DNA of 64,000 bases from Clostridia bacterium. Lineage in GTDB: Bacteria > Bacillota > Clostridia > TANB77 > CAG-508. A program made the position numbers and the translations under genes. The notes below the pieces were generated by a model. It was not told the origin of the DNA, made no database searches, and saw nothing but the letters and a program-made list of their open reading frames with translations. This document shows positions 26,090-33,879 of the stretch, piece after piece (position 1 is the first letter of the stretch; each line of letters starts with the position of its first letter). The stretch spans positions 186,001 through 250,000 of the forward strand of contig JAFRNM010000018.1 of NCBI GenBank assembly GCA_017430135.1. The letters are read 5' to 3'.

Positions 26090-27477
26090 ATGCTAAAAAT
26101 ATTTAGTTTATTTTCAGGAATAGGAGCTTTTGAAAAAGCATTAGAAAGATTAAAAATACCTTTTGAATTAGTAGGTTTCTCTGAAATAGACAAATTTGCT
26201 GTAAAATCGTATTGTGCAATACACAATGTTCCAGAAAGTTTAAATTATGGAGATATAACAAAAATAGATGCAAATACATTGCCAGATTATGATTTACAAG
26301 TATGGGGATTCCCATGTCAAGATGTTAGTATTGCTCGGAAGGATGCAAGGAATTAAAGAAGGTGAAACACGAAGTGGTTTATACTATGAAGGGCTTAGAA
26401 TATTAGCAACAAAAAAGCCTATGTATAGTGTAATTGAAAATGTTAAAAATCTTACAAGTAAAAGGTTCAAGAATCAATTTGAATCTATTTTAAAAGATTT
26501 ATCAGATTTGGGATATACTAATTACTGGCAAATCTTAAATGCAAAGGATTTTGGTATTCCACAAAATAGAGAAAGACTTTTTATTATATCTATTCGCCAA
26601 GATGTAGCAAAAAGTAATTTCTGTTTTCCACAAAAAGTTCCTTTATTGTGGAAACTTAAAGACTTATTAGAAGATAAAGTAGATGAAAAATATTATCTTT
26701 CAGAAAAAGGAATTCGGAAGATTAATAAGAAGGAACAATAAACTTATTAAAGATATGAAAAATCCAAATGTTAGTAGCTGTATTGTTGCAGGATATTACA
26801 AGATGGATGGTAGAAATAATCAATATATTGCAGATAATAAGGTAAAAAAAATAATTGGTATATATGATGATGAAAATAATAAGCATCAAGCAGGAAGTGT
26901 GTATGATCCGAATGGATTATCACCTACTCTTACTACTATGTCAAATGGAGGAAATAAGCAACCTTATATTTTAGTAAATGAGGGAACAAAAAAAGGATAT
27001 GTTAAAGCTACAGAAGGAGATTCAATAAATGTTGCTTATCCTAATAATTTAACTAAAAGAGGCAGAGTAGGAAAAGAAGTATCAAATACTATTCTAACCT
27101 CACCTAATATTGCAGTATTAGAAAATGCTAATAAGGTAATTGATATAAATAAATACAGAAAAATGTATAATCCTTATAATGACAGAGAAATTACAGATAT
27201 AGCACCTACTCAAACAGCAACTTGTGGATGTACTACTTCTAGTTCTACAGTTTTAATTTCTGAGGATGGCGAAAATTATTTGAGAATTAGAAAGCTAACT
27301 CCTCTTGAATGTTGGCGACTTATGGGATTTGATGATGAGGACTTTTATAAAGCTAAAGCTGTAGGAATTTCAGACACACAACTTTACAAGATGGCAGGAA
27401 ATAGTATTGTTGTAAATGTTTTAGAATTTATTTTTAGTGAATTATTTGTTGAAGAATTGCTAGAAAAATGTGCATAA
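26090..27477 (+). CDS. DNA (cytosine-5) methyltransferase, read through two +1 shifts at CGG
   Basis: Joined by skipping one C at 26336 and at 26715, this gives a 461-residue C5 methylase with all major motifs in order: FSGIGAFEKALE (I, AdoMet), WGFPCQDVSIAG (IV, catalytic Cys), VIENVKNL (VI), NRERLFIIS (VIII), a target-recognition region, and MAGNSIVVNVLEFIF (X). Without the shifts the gene is in three pieces of 88, 157 and 264 residues, none a working enzyme. The RBS AGGAGGG lies upstream. There is no restriction partner, so it probably protects the ICE from host restriction. No other stop or frameshift is present. Confidence 0.85.
26336..26338 (+). other. CGG +1 shift site 1 in C5 methylase
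   Basis: Context is ATT-GCT-CGG-A. Skipping C26336 gives GCT-GGA-AGG and joins PCQDVSIA to GRMQGIKEGETRSGL, as expected after motif IV of this family. Confidence 0.8.
26715..26717 (+). other. CGG +1 shift site 2 in C5 methylase
   Basis: Context is GGA-ATT-CGG-A, the same as virD4 site 2 up to the base after CGG. Skipping C26715 gives ATT-GGA-AGA and continues as GRLIRRNNKLIKDMKNP. Confidence 0.8.
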
Positions 27478-27577
27478 AACAAAAAGAATTCAATTGTTTT
27501 GTCTATCAATAGTATTATTTTCACATTATATAAAAGTATATTGAGGAAAGTAACTATGCCTTATAAATAACAATAAA

Positions 27578-27622
27578 AACCCCAGAGAGAAGAATTGCAT
27601 ACATACATCTTCTCTCTGGGGC
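27578..27622 (-). terminator. Strong terminator of the GC-rich gene
   Basis: CCCCAGAGAGAAG pairs with CTTCTCTCTGGGG across a loop of about 16 bases. On the minus strand it is followed by TTTTTATTG. Confidence 0.85.
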
Positions 27623-27644
27623 ATTCGTGTGTCCACAATGTGTT

Positions 27645-27926
27645 TTACACAAAGTTCAGGGTCATCTTGCTCCAGTCAGCCGGCATAGTCAGAACGCTCG
27701 CTCCAATATTGCCTACAAAATCATGAGTCGGACGGTCTTTCAAAGCTTTCCGAATTCTTTCTGCGGTAGCAGTGGGAAATACAGCCGGATTGTAGACTTT
27801 TGTGCAAAGATCATCCGCATCCTTCGTGCTGAGATAGACGGTCATGGTAGACCCATCTTTGTGAGCTCCATACAGTACAGGGTTGCCAGTTTCATCACGC
27901 TTTACATACAGACAGTTCATTTTCAT
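27645..27926 (-). CDS. GC-richer foreign 93-residue protein of unknown function
   Basis: The ATG at 27926 is preceded by AAGGAGGGGG on the minus strand. The protein (MKMNCLYVKRDETGNPVLYG...) has no membrane segment or known motif; YLSTKDADDL and FPTATAERIRKALKDRP look like a small alpha/beta fold. Base composition is much richer in G+C than its surroundings and codons such as CTG, GCC and CCG are used. It has its own consensus promoter and terminator. It also has one in-frame CGG (27752-27750), read here as Arg. It looks recently acquired, between the ICE and the asnS operon. Confidence 0.7.
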   Translation of the reverse strand: MKMNCLYVKRDETGNPVLYGAHKDGSTMTVYLSTKDADDLCTKVYNPAVFPTATAERIRKALKDRPTHDFVGNIGASVLTMPADWSKMTLNFV

Positions 27927-27993
27927 AATCTGCCCCCTCCTTAAGGGCTAACACACTTGCCTTTTAAAGGCATAAAAAAATTGATACAATTAT

Positions 27994-28022
27994 ATTATAC
28001 CAAATTTTACATAATTTGTCAA
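27994..28022 (-). promoter_or_regulatory. Consensus promoter of the GC-rich gene
   Basis: On the minus strand TTGACA (28022-28017), a 17-bp spacer, TATAAT (27999-27994): a perfect sigma-70/sigma-A consensus. The leader of about 60 bases has a small GCCTTTAAAAGGC hairpin before the RBS. Confidence 0.85.
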
Positions 28023-28114
28023 TTATCGAAGTTGCTAAAAAATGTTATACTTATTGATTTTTAGCGATTTTTGTACCATTCACTAAAATTTTTTAAAAAA
28101 AGGTTGTATCTTTT

Positions 28115-29476
28115 TTAGTATTCACAACTTCCATAAGTTCTAGGATATGGTATAACATCTCTTATGTTTTTAATTCCTGTAATATACATTAAAAGTCTTT
28201 CAAAACCAATTCCAAATCCAGATCTTTCACAAGTGCCATATTTTCTTAATTTTAGATACCATTCATAGTCTTCTATTTTCATATCAAGTTCTTTCATTCT
28301 TTCTAATAATTTTTCGTAGTCATCTTCTCTTTGACTCATTCCAAAAGTTTCTCCTATGCCTGGTAATTCTAAATCTGCTGATGCAACTGTACCATCATCT
28401 AATTGCTTCATATAAAAACTTTTTAACTCTTTTTTCCACATTGTTATAAAAATAGGACATTTAAAATATTCTGTTAAATATTTTTCGTGTTCTTTTGCAA
28501 TATCTGCTCCATATTCTGGTTGGAACTCCCAGTCCCTTTCTGCTTTTTGAAGAATATCAATACATTCTTTGTATGTTACTCTTTTAAATTCTTGTTTTAG
28601 TGTTCTTTCCAATTTTGCTATTAAGCCTTGTTCTTCATATTGGTCTAAATATTCTAATTCATCTTTTGCATGTTCAAGAGTATATTTAATAACAAATTTT
28701 AAAACTTCTTCTGCTATATCCATAATTTTATCTAAATCACAAAATGCAACTTCTGGTTCAATTTGCCAAAATTCTGCTGCATGATATGGAGTACATGAAT
28801 GATCTGCTCTAAAAGTTGGTCCAAATGTGTAAACTTTTGAAAAGCTCTGAGCAAATGTTTCTGCCTCAAATTGTGTTGATACAGATAAACCAACTTTTTT
28901 CTTAAAGAAATCATCTGAATAATCTAGTTTTCCTTCTTTTGCAATTTTATCTAATTCTTGTGTTGTAACTTGAAACATCTCTCCAGCACCTTCACAATCA
29001 CTTGCAGTAAAAATTGGTGCATGTAAATAAATAAAACCATGTGATTGAAAATACTCGTGTATTGCCATTGAAACTACACTTCTTACACGAAATACTGCTT
29101 GGAACAATGTTGTTCTAGGTCTTAAATAGGCTTGTTCTCTTAAAAACTCTTTTGTATGTTTTTTAGGTTGAATTGGATAGTCTTCATCACAATCTCCTAT
29201 AACTTTTATTTCTGTAGCTTTTAATTCAAATACATCTTCTTTAGTTTGTAATATTCCTTTTACTTCAATTGCAGATCCAAAATGTATTTTTTGAATCACA
29301 TCAAAATCTGATAAATCTTTATCATAAACTACTTGCAATTTTTCAAAACAAGTTCCATCAGAAATATCTATAAATCCAATTTCTTTTTGTTTTCTATGCT
29401 TTCTTATCCAACCTTTTACGACTATTTCTTTACCTAAATATTCTTTATATAAATCATAAATTTCTTTTATCTCCAT
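28115..29476 (-). CDS. asnS: Asparaginyl-tRNA synthetase
   Basis: A 453-residue class IIb synthetase that charges tRNA-Asn. The N-terminal OB-fold anticodon-binding domain (VKGWIRKHRKQKEIGFIDISDG) is followed by motif 2 (TFRADHSCTPYHAAEFWQIEPE, with the Asn-type rather than Asp-type features) and motif 3 (GFGIGFERLLMYITGI). Last gene of the T-box-led asnA operon. The RBS GGGGG lies upstream. Length is usual for the family. Confidence 0.95.
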   Translation of the reverse strand: MEIKEIYDLYKEYLGKEIVVKGWIRKHRKQKEIGFIDISDGTCFEKLQVVYDKDLSDFDVIQKIHFGSAIEVKGILQTKEDVFELKATEIKVIGDCDEDYPIQPKKHTKEFLREQAYLRPRTTLFQAVFRVRSVVSMAIHEYFQSHGFIYLHAPIFTASDCEGAGEMFQVTTQELDKIAKEGKLDYSDDFFKKKVGLSVSTQFEAETFAQSFSKVYTFGPTFRADHSCTPYHAAEFWQIEPEVAFCDLDKIMDIAEEVLKFVIKYTLEHAKDELEYLDQYEEQGLIAKLERTLKQEFKRVTYKECIDILQKAERDWEFQPEYGADIAKEHEKYLTEYFKCPIFITMWKKELKSFYMKQLDDGTVASADLELPGIGETFGMSQREDDYEKLLERMKELDMKIEDYEWYLKLRKYGTCERSGFGIGFERLLMYITGIKNIRDVIPYPRTYGSCEY

Positions 29477-29505
29477 AATACAATTCCCCCTTCTTTATAG
29501 TGCTA

Positions 29506-30045
29506 TTAGGAATCTTCACATACTTTAATAACACTTTCTCGTTTAATATCATATCTAATTATTGCAATTATTGTAGATATTAATATACATATATAAAATA
29601 TAAATCCAGTATAAGCTTTGGCATAAAAATCATATATTATCCAGCCACTAACTTTACCTAATGTATAAAGTCTGAAATTTTTCTCTTTTGATTGAAGAAC
29701 AGATAATATATAAAATACCAAACTTGCAACAGGTAATATGTCAAACCATGTTTTAAATGTTAAAATGCCACTCAATATTGATATAACAATTAGAATTACT
29801 TGAATAATAATTGGTACATTTTTATTCTTTTGGTCAAATTTATATTTTATATAGGTTTGCACAGTTGCAATTAAACATACAATTATTGCTGAATATTTTT
29901 TTAATATTAAAAAGCTAAATAAAGCTACTGTATTTACTAAAATCATGCCTATTAATATTTGTCTTTTATCTTTAAATTGCATTGTAATTACACTTATTAA
30001 TGAGCTTATGCCTAAAATTACATTTGCAACTATAATATTTGCCAT
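29506..30045 (-). CDS. YgjV-like inner membrane protein
   Basis: 179 residues with about five membrane segments and little else. IIVANVILGISSLISVITMQ and KDKRQILIGMILVNTVALF match the YgjV-type family pattern. Function unknown. It lies between asnS and a GNAT gene within the asnA operon. Confidence 0.7.
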   Translation of the reverse strand: MANIIVANVILGISSLISVITMQFKDKRQILIGMILVNTVALFSFLILKKYSAIIVCLIATVQTYIKYKFDQKNKNVPIIIQVILIVISILSGILTFKTWFDILPVASLVFYILSVLQSKEKNFRLYTLGKVSGWIIYDFYAKAYTGFIFYICILISTIIAIIRYDIKRESVIKVCEDS

Positions 30046-30065
30046 TATATTTTTCCCTCCATTTT

Positions 30066-30548
30066 CTATAAATCTAGTTTCAAATATACTGCATCTTTCA
30101 TAGGACTATCATTATATTGCTCAATTTCATAAAAGCCCATTTTTTTATACATCTTTATTGCACTTGTTAAGAATGGAAATGTATCTAATACCATTGATTT
30201 ATAGCCTATTATTTTAGCTTCATCTATAACTTTTTTAGCTAAAACATTCCCTATATGTTTTCCTCTAAATTCTGGTCTAACATATAATCTTTTCATTTCA
30301 CAAATTTCATCGTCTATCTTTTTTAATCCTATACATCCTGCTATTTTACCATCATAAAATGCAATATATAATCTACCATTTGGGCATCCATATTTTTCTT
30401 CTAAATGCTCAACTTCTTGGTCAAAATGTTGTAATTTTAAATATTCTTCAAAAGTTTTATCTCCTTTTACTACTAAATCAGCATATTCTGTAAATAATTC
30501 TTTTAATTCGTTTTTAAATTCATAGCCTTCTTTTATCACTAATTCCAT
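30066..30548 (-). CDS. GNAT family N-acetyltransferase
   Basis: 160 residues with the acetyl-CoA binding segment RPEFRGKHIGNVLAKKVIDEA (R/QxxGxG/A type) and ALKMYKKMGFYEIE-like C-terminus (TSAIKMYKKMGFYEIEQY). The substrate is not predictable. Co-transcribed with asnA 15 bp upstream. Confidence 0.85.
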   Translation of the reverse strand: MELVIKEGYEFKNELKELFTEYADLVVKGDKTFEEYLKLQHFDQEVEHLEEKYGCPNGRLYIAFYDGKIAGCIGLKKIDDEICEMKRLYVRPEFRGKHIGNVLAKKVIDEAKIIGYKSMVLDTFPFLTSAIKMYKKMGFYEIEQYNDSPMKDAVYLKLDL

Positions 30549-30563
30549 ACTTATACCTCTTTC

Positions 30564-31532
30564 TTATAATATTTTCATATCTTTTAATTCTAATTCTGTT
30601 TTTTCTTCCCACGAAGATGCTTGAACTTCTGCAATGTGCTGTTTTTCAAGTATTAACATCAATATTCTTGACTGACCTATTCCACCACCAATTGAATAAG
30701 GTAATTCTTGTTTTAGTATTTTTTGATGATATGGGAACTCTATTCTATCCATACATTTAGCCTTTTCTAGTTGTTCTTTTAAAGATGTTTCATCTACTCT
30801 TATTCCCATTGAAGAAATTTCTATCGTTTTATCAATTGCTTTATCGTAAATTAATAAATCACCATCTAATTTCCAATCATCATAATCTGGACTTCTTTTA
30901 TCGTGAACTACTCCAGATTTTAATTTATCTCCAATTCCTATTATAAATACTGCCTTTTTCTCTTTTCCTATTAATTGTTCTCTTTCAATAGGTGTTTTAT
31001 CAGGATACATATCTTCTAATTCTTGACTTGTAATAAAATATATAGTTTTAGGTAAATCTAAACTTAAATATTGATATTTCTTTTTCATAAAAATTGCTGT
31101 TTGTCTTATTGCTTTATAAATACTTTTAACTGTGTCTTTTAAATAATCCATTGTTCTGTCTTGTTTATCAATCACTTTTTCCCAATCCCATTGCTCTACA
31201 TATAAAGAATGAATATCATCTACAATTTCATCTTTTCTAATTGCTTTCATATCTGTATATATCCCTTTGTGCATAGGTACTTTATATTTTCCAAGTGATG
31301 ACCTTTTCCATTTTGCAAGAGAATGTACTATCTCAAATTTTTCTTCTCCTTTTTTAAAACTTACTGCTTTCTCTACTCCAGTTAATTTATCTTGTAATCC
31401 AGTAGATGTTTTAACAAATATAGGACTTTGTACTTTGATTAATCCTAATCTTACTTCTAATTGGCTTTCAAAATGTTTTTTACATTCGTCAATAGCCTTT
31501 AATGTTTCTAAATAACTAATTTCTTTCTTCAT
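30564..31532 (-). CDS. asnA: Aspartate-ammonia ligase (asparagine synthetase A)
   Basis: A 322-residue enzyme making asparagine from aspartate, ammonia and ATP. YLETLKAIDECKKHFE, the LGLIKVQSPIFV strand, WDWEKVIDKQDR and LPYSIGGGIGQSRILMLIL are standard AsnA segments; length is close to the family norm. First gene of an operon with asnS, so supply and charging of Asn are controlled together by an Asn T-box and an Asn-rich leader peptide. The RBS AAGAGGGAATT sits next to a CTTAATTT/AAATTAAG hairpin. Confidence 0.95.
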   Translation of the reverse strand: MKKEISYLETLKAIDECKKHFESQLEVRLGLIKVQSPIFVKTSTGLQDKLTGVEKAVSFKKGEEKFEIVHSLAKWKRSSLGKYKVPMHKGIYTDMKAIRKDEIVDDIHSLYVEQWDWEKVIDKQDRTMDYLKDTVKSIYKAIRQTAIFMKKKYQYLSLDLPKTIYFITSQELEDMYPDKTPIEREQLIGKEKKAVFIIGIGDKLKSGVVHDKRSPDYDDWKLDGDLLIYDKAIDKTIEISSMGIRVDETSLKEQLEKAKCMDRIEFPYHQKILKQELPYSIGGGIGQSRILMLILEKQHIAEVQASSWEEKTELELKDMKIL

Positions 31533-31591
31533 TTTAATTCCCTCTTTCTTAATTTAATTTTTTTAAATAAATTAAGATACTTGTAGGACAT

Positions 31592-31645
31592 ATCTATTTT
31601 ATTTTTACATAAAATAGATTTAAAACAAAATGAATAAATCTATTT
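31592..31645 (-). promoter_or_regulatory. Mutually exclusive stems after the Asn-rich peptide
   Basis: In transcript order: AAATAGATTTA (31645-31635) can pair with TAAATCTATTT (31622-31612) over 11 bp. The latter overlaps ATCTATTTTAT (31619-31609), which can pair with ATAAAATAGAT (31602-31592), also 11 bp. The first arm starts in the stop codon of the leader peptide, so a ribosome at the stop would cover it. There is no U-run after the second stem, so the output may be translational or Rho-linked. Confidence 0.6.
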
Positions 31646-31692
31646 CATGTTTTATGATTATTGTCATTATTATTATCATTTTCACTTTCCAT
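31645..31692 (-). CDS. Asn-rich leader peptide of asnA
   Basis: A 15-codon ORF, MESENDNNNDNNHKT, with six Asn codons (all AAT) and a good RBS, GTGAGGTGG, 7 bases before the ATG. It lies between the T-box terminator and asnA. The match between peptide composition and the operon's product suggests attenuation by ribosome stalling at Asn codons. Confidence 0.7.
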   Translation of the reverse strand: MESENDNNNDNNHKT

Positions 31693-31733
31693 TTTTTAAC
31701 CACCTCACTTTATTTCTTGAATTTTTATTTACT

Positions 31734-31757
31734 CTAATTTATTATCTTTAATAACAT
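31734..31757 (-). CDS. Seven-residue ORF after the T-box (MLLKIIN)
   Basis: A strong AAAGGAGG lies upstream of an ATG that opens only seven codons, the last being Asn (AAT) before TAG. It is the first translatable ORF after the T-box terminator. The RBS strength is out of proportion to the ORF length, which suggests a regulatory uORF. Confidence 0.4.
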   Translation of the reverse strand: MLLKIIN

Positions 31758-31776
31758 AAGGCTTTCCTCCTTTCAA

Positions 31777-32070
31777 ATACAAAAATACCTGTATCATCCT
31801 ACAATAAGGACGAATACAGGTATCCGCGGTGCCACCTTATTTATTATTAAAGACACTTATATCTCATTACTTTAATAATCACTTTTTTATTCTGCTCCAA
31901 CAAGCATAGCAATATGATGACGGATTGCTTCCGAACTAGTCTACTAAGCTATATAGCTTTTCGGTAGTCTGCTCAGAGGTGTTCTTTCACTAAACACTTA
32001 TAACTACTTCACACTATACGTAGCTCACTGATATAAGTTGTAAAGTTACTTTTCCTCTTCATAGCATTTA
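31777..32070 (-). promoter_or_regulatory. T-box riboswitch, Asn specifier
   Basis: The conserved T-box sequence appears as AAGGTGGCACCGCGGATAC (complement of 31820-31838). It overlaps a terminator in which ATACCTGTAT pairs with ATACAGGTAT (about 31782-31823), followed by TTTTTG. The 3' side of stem I reads AAAGAACACCTCT, which places AAC (complement of 31981-31983) as specifier codon, that is Asn. It fits control of asnA-asnS by uncharged tRNA-Asn. Confidence 0.9.
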
Positions 32071-32077
32071 TAATACT

Positions 32078-32107
32078 ATAATACCATAAATTTACTGTTT
32101 TTGTCAA
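32078..32107 (-). promoter_or_regulatory. Promoter of the asnA operon
   Basis: Minus strand TTGACA (32107-32102), 18-bp spacer, TATTAT (32083-32078), just upstream of the T-box stem I. Confidence 0.75.
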
Positions 32108-32179
32108 TATGTTTATGTAAACTTTACATTTTTTAGAAATTAGATTATAATATTTACAAAAAAATAAAGAGGTATAAAA

Positions 32180-32620
32180 ATGAGATTAGTTGTTCAAAGA
32201 GTGATGGAGTCTAATGTAAAAGTTGATAATAAAATTGTAGGTCAAATAAATAAAGGCTTTTTAGTTTTACTTGGAATAAAATCCACTGATACAAAAAAAG
32301 ATGCCGATTATCTTGTTAGAAAACTTATTAATTTAAGAATTTTCTCTGATGAAAATGATAAAATGAATTTAGCTTTAAAAGATGTTTCTGGAGAACTTTT
32401 AATAATTTCTCAATTTACTTTATATGGAGATTGCAAAAAAAGTGGAAATCGTCCATCATTTTCAGATAGTGCAAAACCAGATATTGCTATTCCTCTATAT
32501 GAATATTTTGTAGATGAATGTAAAAAACAAATTCCTGTTGTACAAACTGGTATATTTGGAGCTGATATGAAAGTTAGCCTTTTAAATGATGGACCAGTTA
32601 CAATTATTTTAGATTCCTAA
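32180..32620 (+). CDS. dtd: D-aminoacyl-tRNA deacylase
   Basis: A 146-residue protein with [16 protein letters not shown] at the N-terminus, [19 protein letters not shown] (the SQxTLxAD-like catalytic motif) and a C-terminal [11 protein letters not shown] (the cross-subunit Gly-Pro motif). It removes D-amino acids from mischarged tRNAs. The RBS AAAGAGG precedes the start. It is transcribed divergently from the asnA operon and ends in a strong terminator. Confidence 0.95.
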   Translation: MRLVVQRVMESNVKVDNKIVGQINKGFLVLLGIKSTDTKKDADYLVRKLINLRIFSDENDKMNLALKDVSGELLIISQFTLYGDCKKSGNRPSFSDSAKPDIAIPLYEYFVDECKKQIPVVQTGIFGADMKVSLLNDGPVTIILDS

Positions 32621-32628
32621 CTAAAAAC

Positions 32629-32670
32629 ACTTGAAGTTATAATATTTTAAATAACTTCAAGTATTTTTTT
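32629..32670 (+). terminator. Bidirectional terminator of dtd
   Basis: ACTTGAAGTTAT and ATAACTTCAAGT form a perfect 12-bp stem, followed by TTTTTTT. It separates dtd from the converging GNAT/LysE operon. Confidence 0.9.
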
Positions 32671-33241
32671 ACACATTTTTATTTTTAATATAATCTCCCT
32701 CAAATTCTCTAGCTAAGATGTCCATAAAAACATGATCATAATATTTTCCATTCAAGAAATAAGCCTCTCTTCTTCTTCCATATTCTTTAAATCCTACTTT
32801 TTTATAACAAGCTATGGCTCTTTCGTTAAATGCTTTTACTCCAAGATGTATATTATTTAGGTTTAAATAATTAAAACCATAATCTAATAATAGTCTTAAA
32901 CTTTCAGCTCCATATCCATTGTTTCTTTTATTTTCTTCTCCTATGAAAATTCCTACTTCTGCACTTCTATTTATCTGATTAATATTCATAATTCCACAAT
33001 TTCCTATTAGTTCATTATTTTCTAAATCTACAATGGCAAAATTATAATCATTATTCTTTAAAGTATTTTCAAGCCATTCTCTTTCTGATTCTACTGTCAT
33101 AATACTACTACTTTTTCCAATACCATCTGTAGTTTTAAAATCACAAAACCATTCTACATATTTTTCTGCATCTTCTACACTTACTGGAGATAAATATATT
33201 CTTTCTCCAATTAATTTTTTATAATATTTCACTAAAATCAC
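32669..33241 (-). CDS. RimJ/RimL-type GNAT acetyltransferase
   Basis: 190 residues. RIYLSPVSVEDAEKYVEWF, GIMNINQINRSAEVGIFIGE, NNGYGAESLRLLLDYGF and ACYKKVGFKEYGRRRE are the RimJ/L-like pattern. It starts at GTG 33241 or GTG 33232 (GAAGGAG upstream) and overlaps the LysE gene. Last gene of the ykkC-led operon. Confidence 0.85.
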   Translation of the reverse strand: MILVKYYKKLIGERIYLSPVSVEDAEKYVEWFCDFKTTDGIGKSSSIMTVESEREWLENTLKNNDYNFAIVDLENNELIGNCGIMNINQINRSAEVGIFIGEENKRNNGYGAESLRLLLDYGFNYLNLNNIHLGVKAFNERAIACYKKVGFKEYGRRREAYFLNGKYYDHVFMDILAREFEGDYIKNKNV

Positions 33242-33879
33242 TTCTCCTTCTTTACTATCATTTTTACTCCAAAGAACACAATTAAAATACCAACTATAAT
33301 ATTCATTATGTTTGAAATATTTTCAGGTATGAAATTTGATAATATTGTTCCTAATACTGCTACAAATGTTAAAAATATTAAAGTTGAAGATACTAAACCA
33401 ACTGAAAATATTGTTAATTCATTTTTGCTAAATTTATCTTCAATTATCCTTGTTGTTAATACACTTCCCCAAAAAACTATCGTTATTGGATTAGATAAAG
33501 TCAATATCAAGCCTTGTATAAATATATTACTTGATGTTGGCTCTAAATTTAATCCTGGTATTATATTTATATTAAAAACATTTAATATAATATTAATTCC
33601 AAAAATAATAAGTACAATAGATCCAATTATTTTAAAAACTTTTTTTATCTTTGGATTATCCATTATTTTACTAACACCAAAACTAGCTAAAATAATGTAA
33701 AAAGCATCTACTAATGCTATTGCTAATACTAACGTAAGAGAAACTAAAAATCCAACATTTTTAGCTGTGTTAAATACCATTAAGCACATGGGTCCAACTG
33801 CTAACTGCAATAGCATTCCAAATTTTAATCCATCTAAATATTTTTTCATTAATATAAGTCTTTTACTTTCAATTTTCAC
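33238..33879 (-). CDS. LysE/RhtB family amino acid exporter
   Basis: 213 residues with about six membrane helices. GLKFGMLLQLAVGPMCLMVF near the start and TLSNPITIVFWGSVL in the middle are LysE-type motifs. The N-terminal MKIESKRLILMKKYLDG is odd: IESKRLIL looks like the start of a GNAT protein, so the frame may retain a remnant of a lost acetyltransferase gene, or the true start may be the ATG at 33846. The substrate is probably an amino acid or a related amine. Confidence 0.8.
   Translation of the reverse strand: MKIESKRLILMKKYLDGLKFGMLLQLAVGPMCLMVFNTAKNVGFLVSLTLVLAIALVDAFYIILASFGVSKIMDNPKIKKVFKIIGSIVLIIFGINIILNVFNINIIPGLNLEPTSSNIFIQGLILTLSNPITIVFWGSVLTTRIIEDKFSKNELTIFSVGLVSSTLIFLTFVAVLGTILSNFIPENISNIMNIIVGILIVFFGVKMIVKKEK

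Larger units (their letters stand above)
1..27480. mobile_element. Integrative conjugative element, Tn1549/Tn916-superfamily-like (left end outside window)
   Basis: A continuous plus-strand block carries a complete Gram-positive type IV secretion set (VirD4, Maff2, TrbL/VirB6, PrgI, VirB4, NlpC/P60 hydrolase), a sortase, relaxase with MobC, sigma4-like regulators and two DNA methyltransferases. The gene order matches the general plan of Tn1549-like elements. No integrase or attachment site is visible in this part, so the left end lies before base 1. The right end is not marked by a repeat I could find; the last element gene ends at 27477 and chromosomal genes start at 28115. Confidence 0.85.

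Noticed and set aside
33308..33700. Plus-strand 130-residue ORF inside the LysE gene
   Set aside because: Antisense shadow of the hydrophobic LysE reading frame, without RBS.
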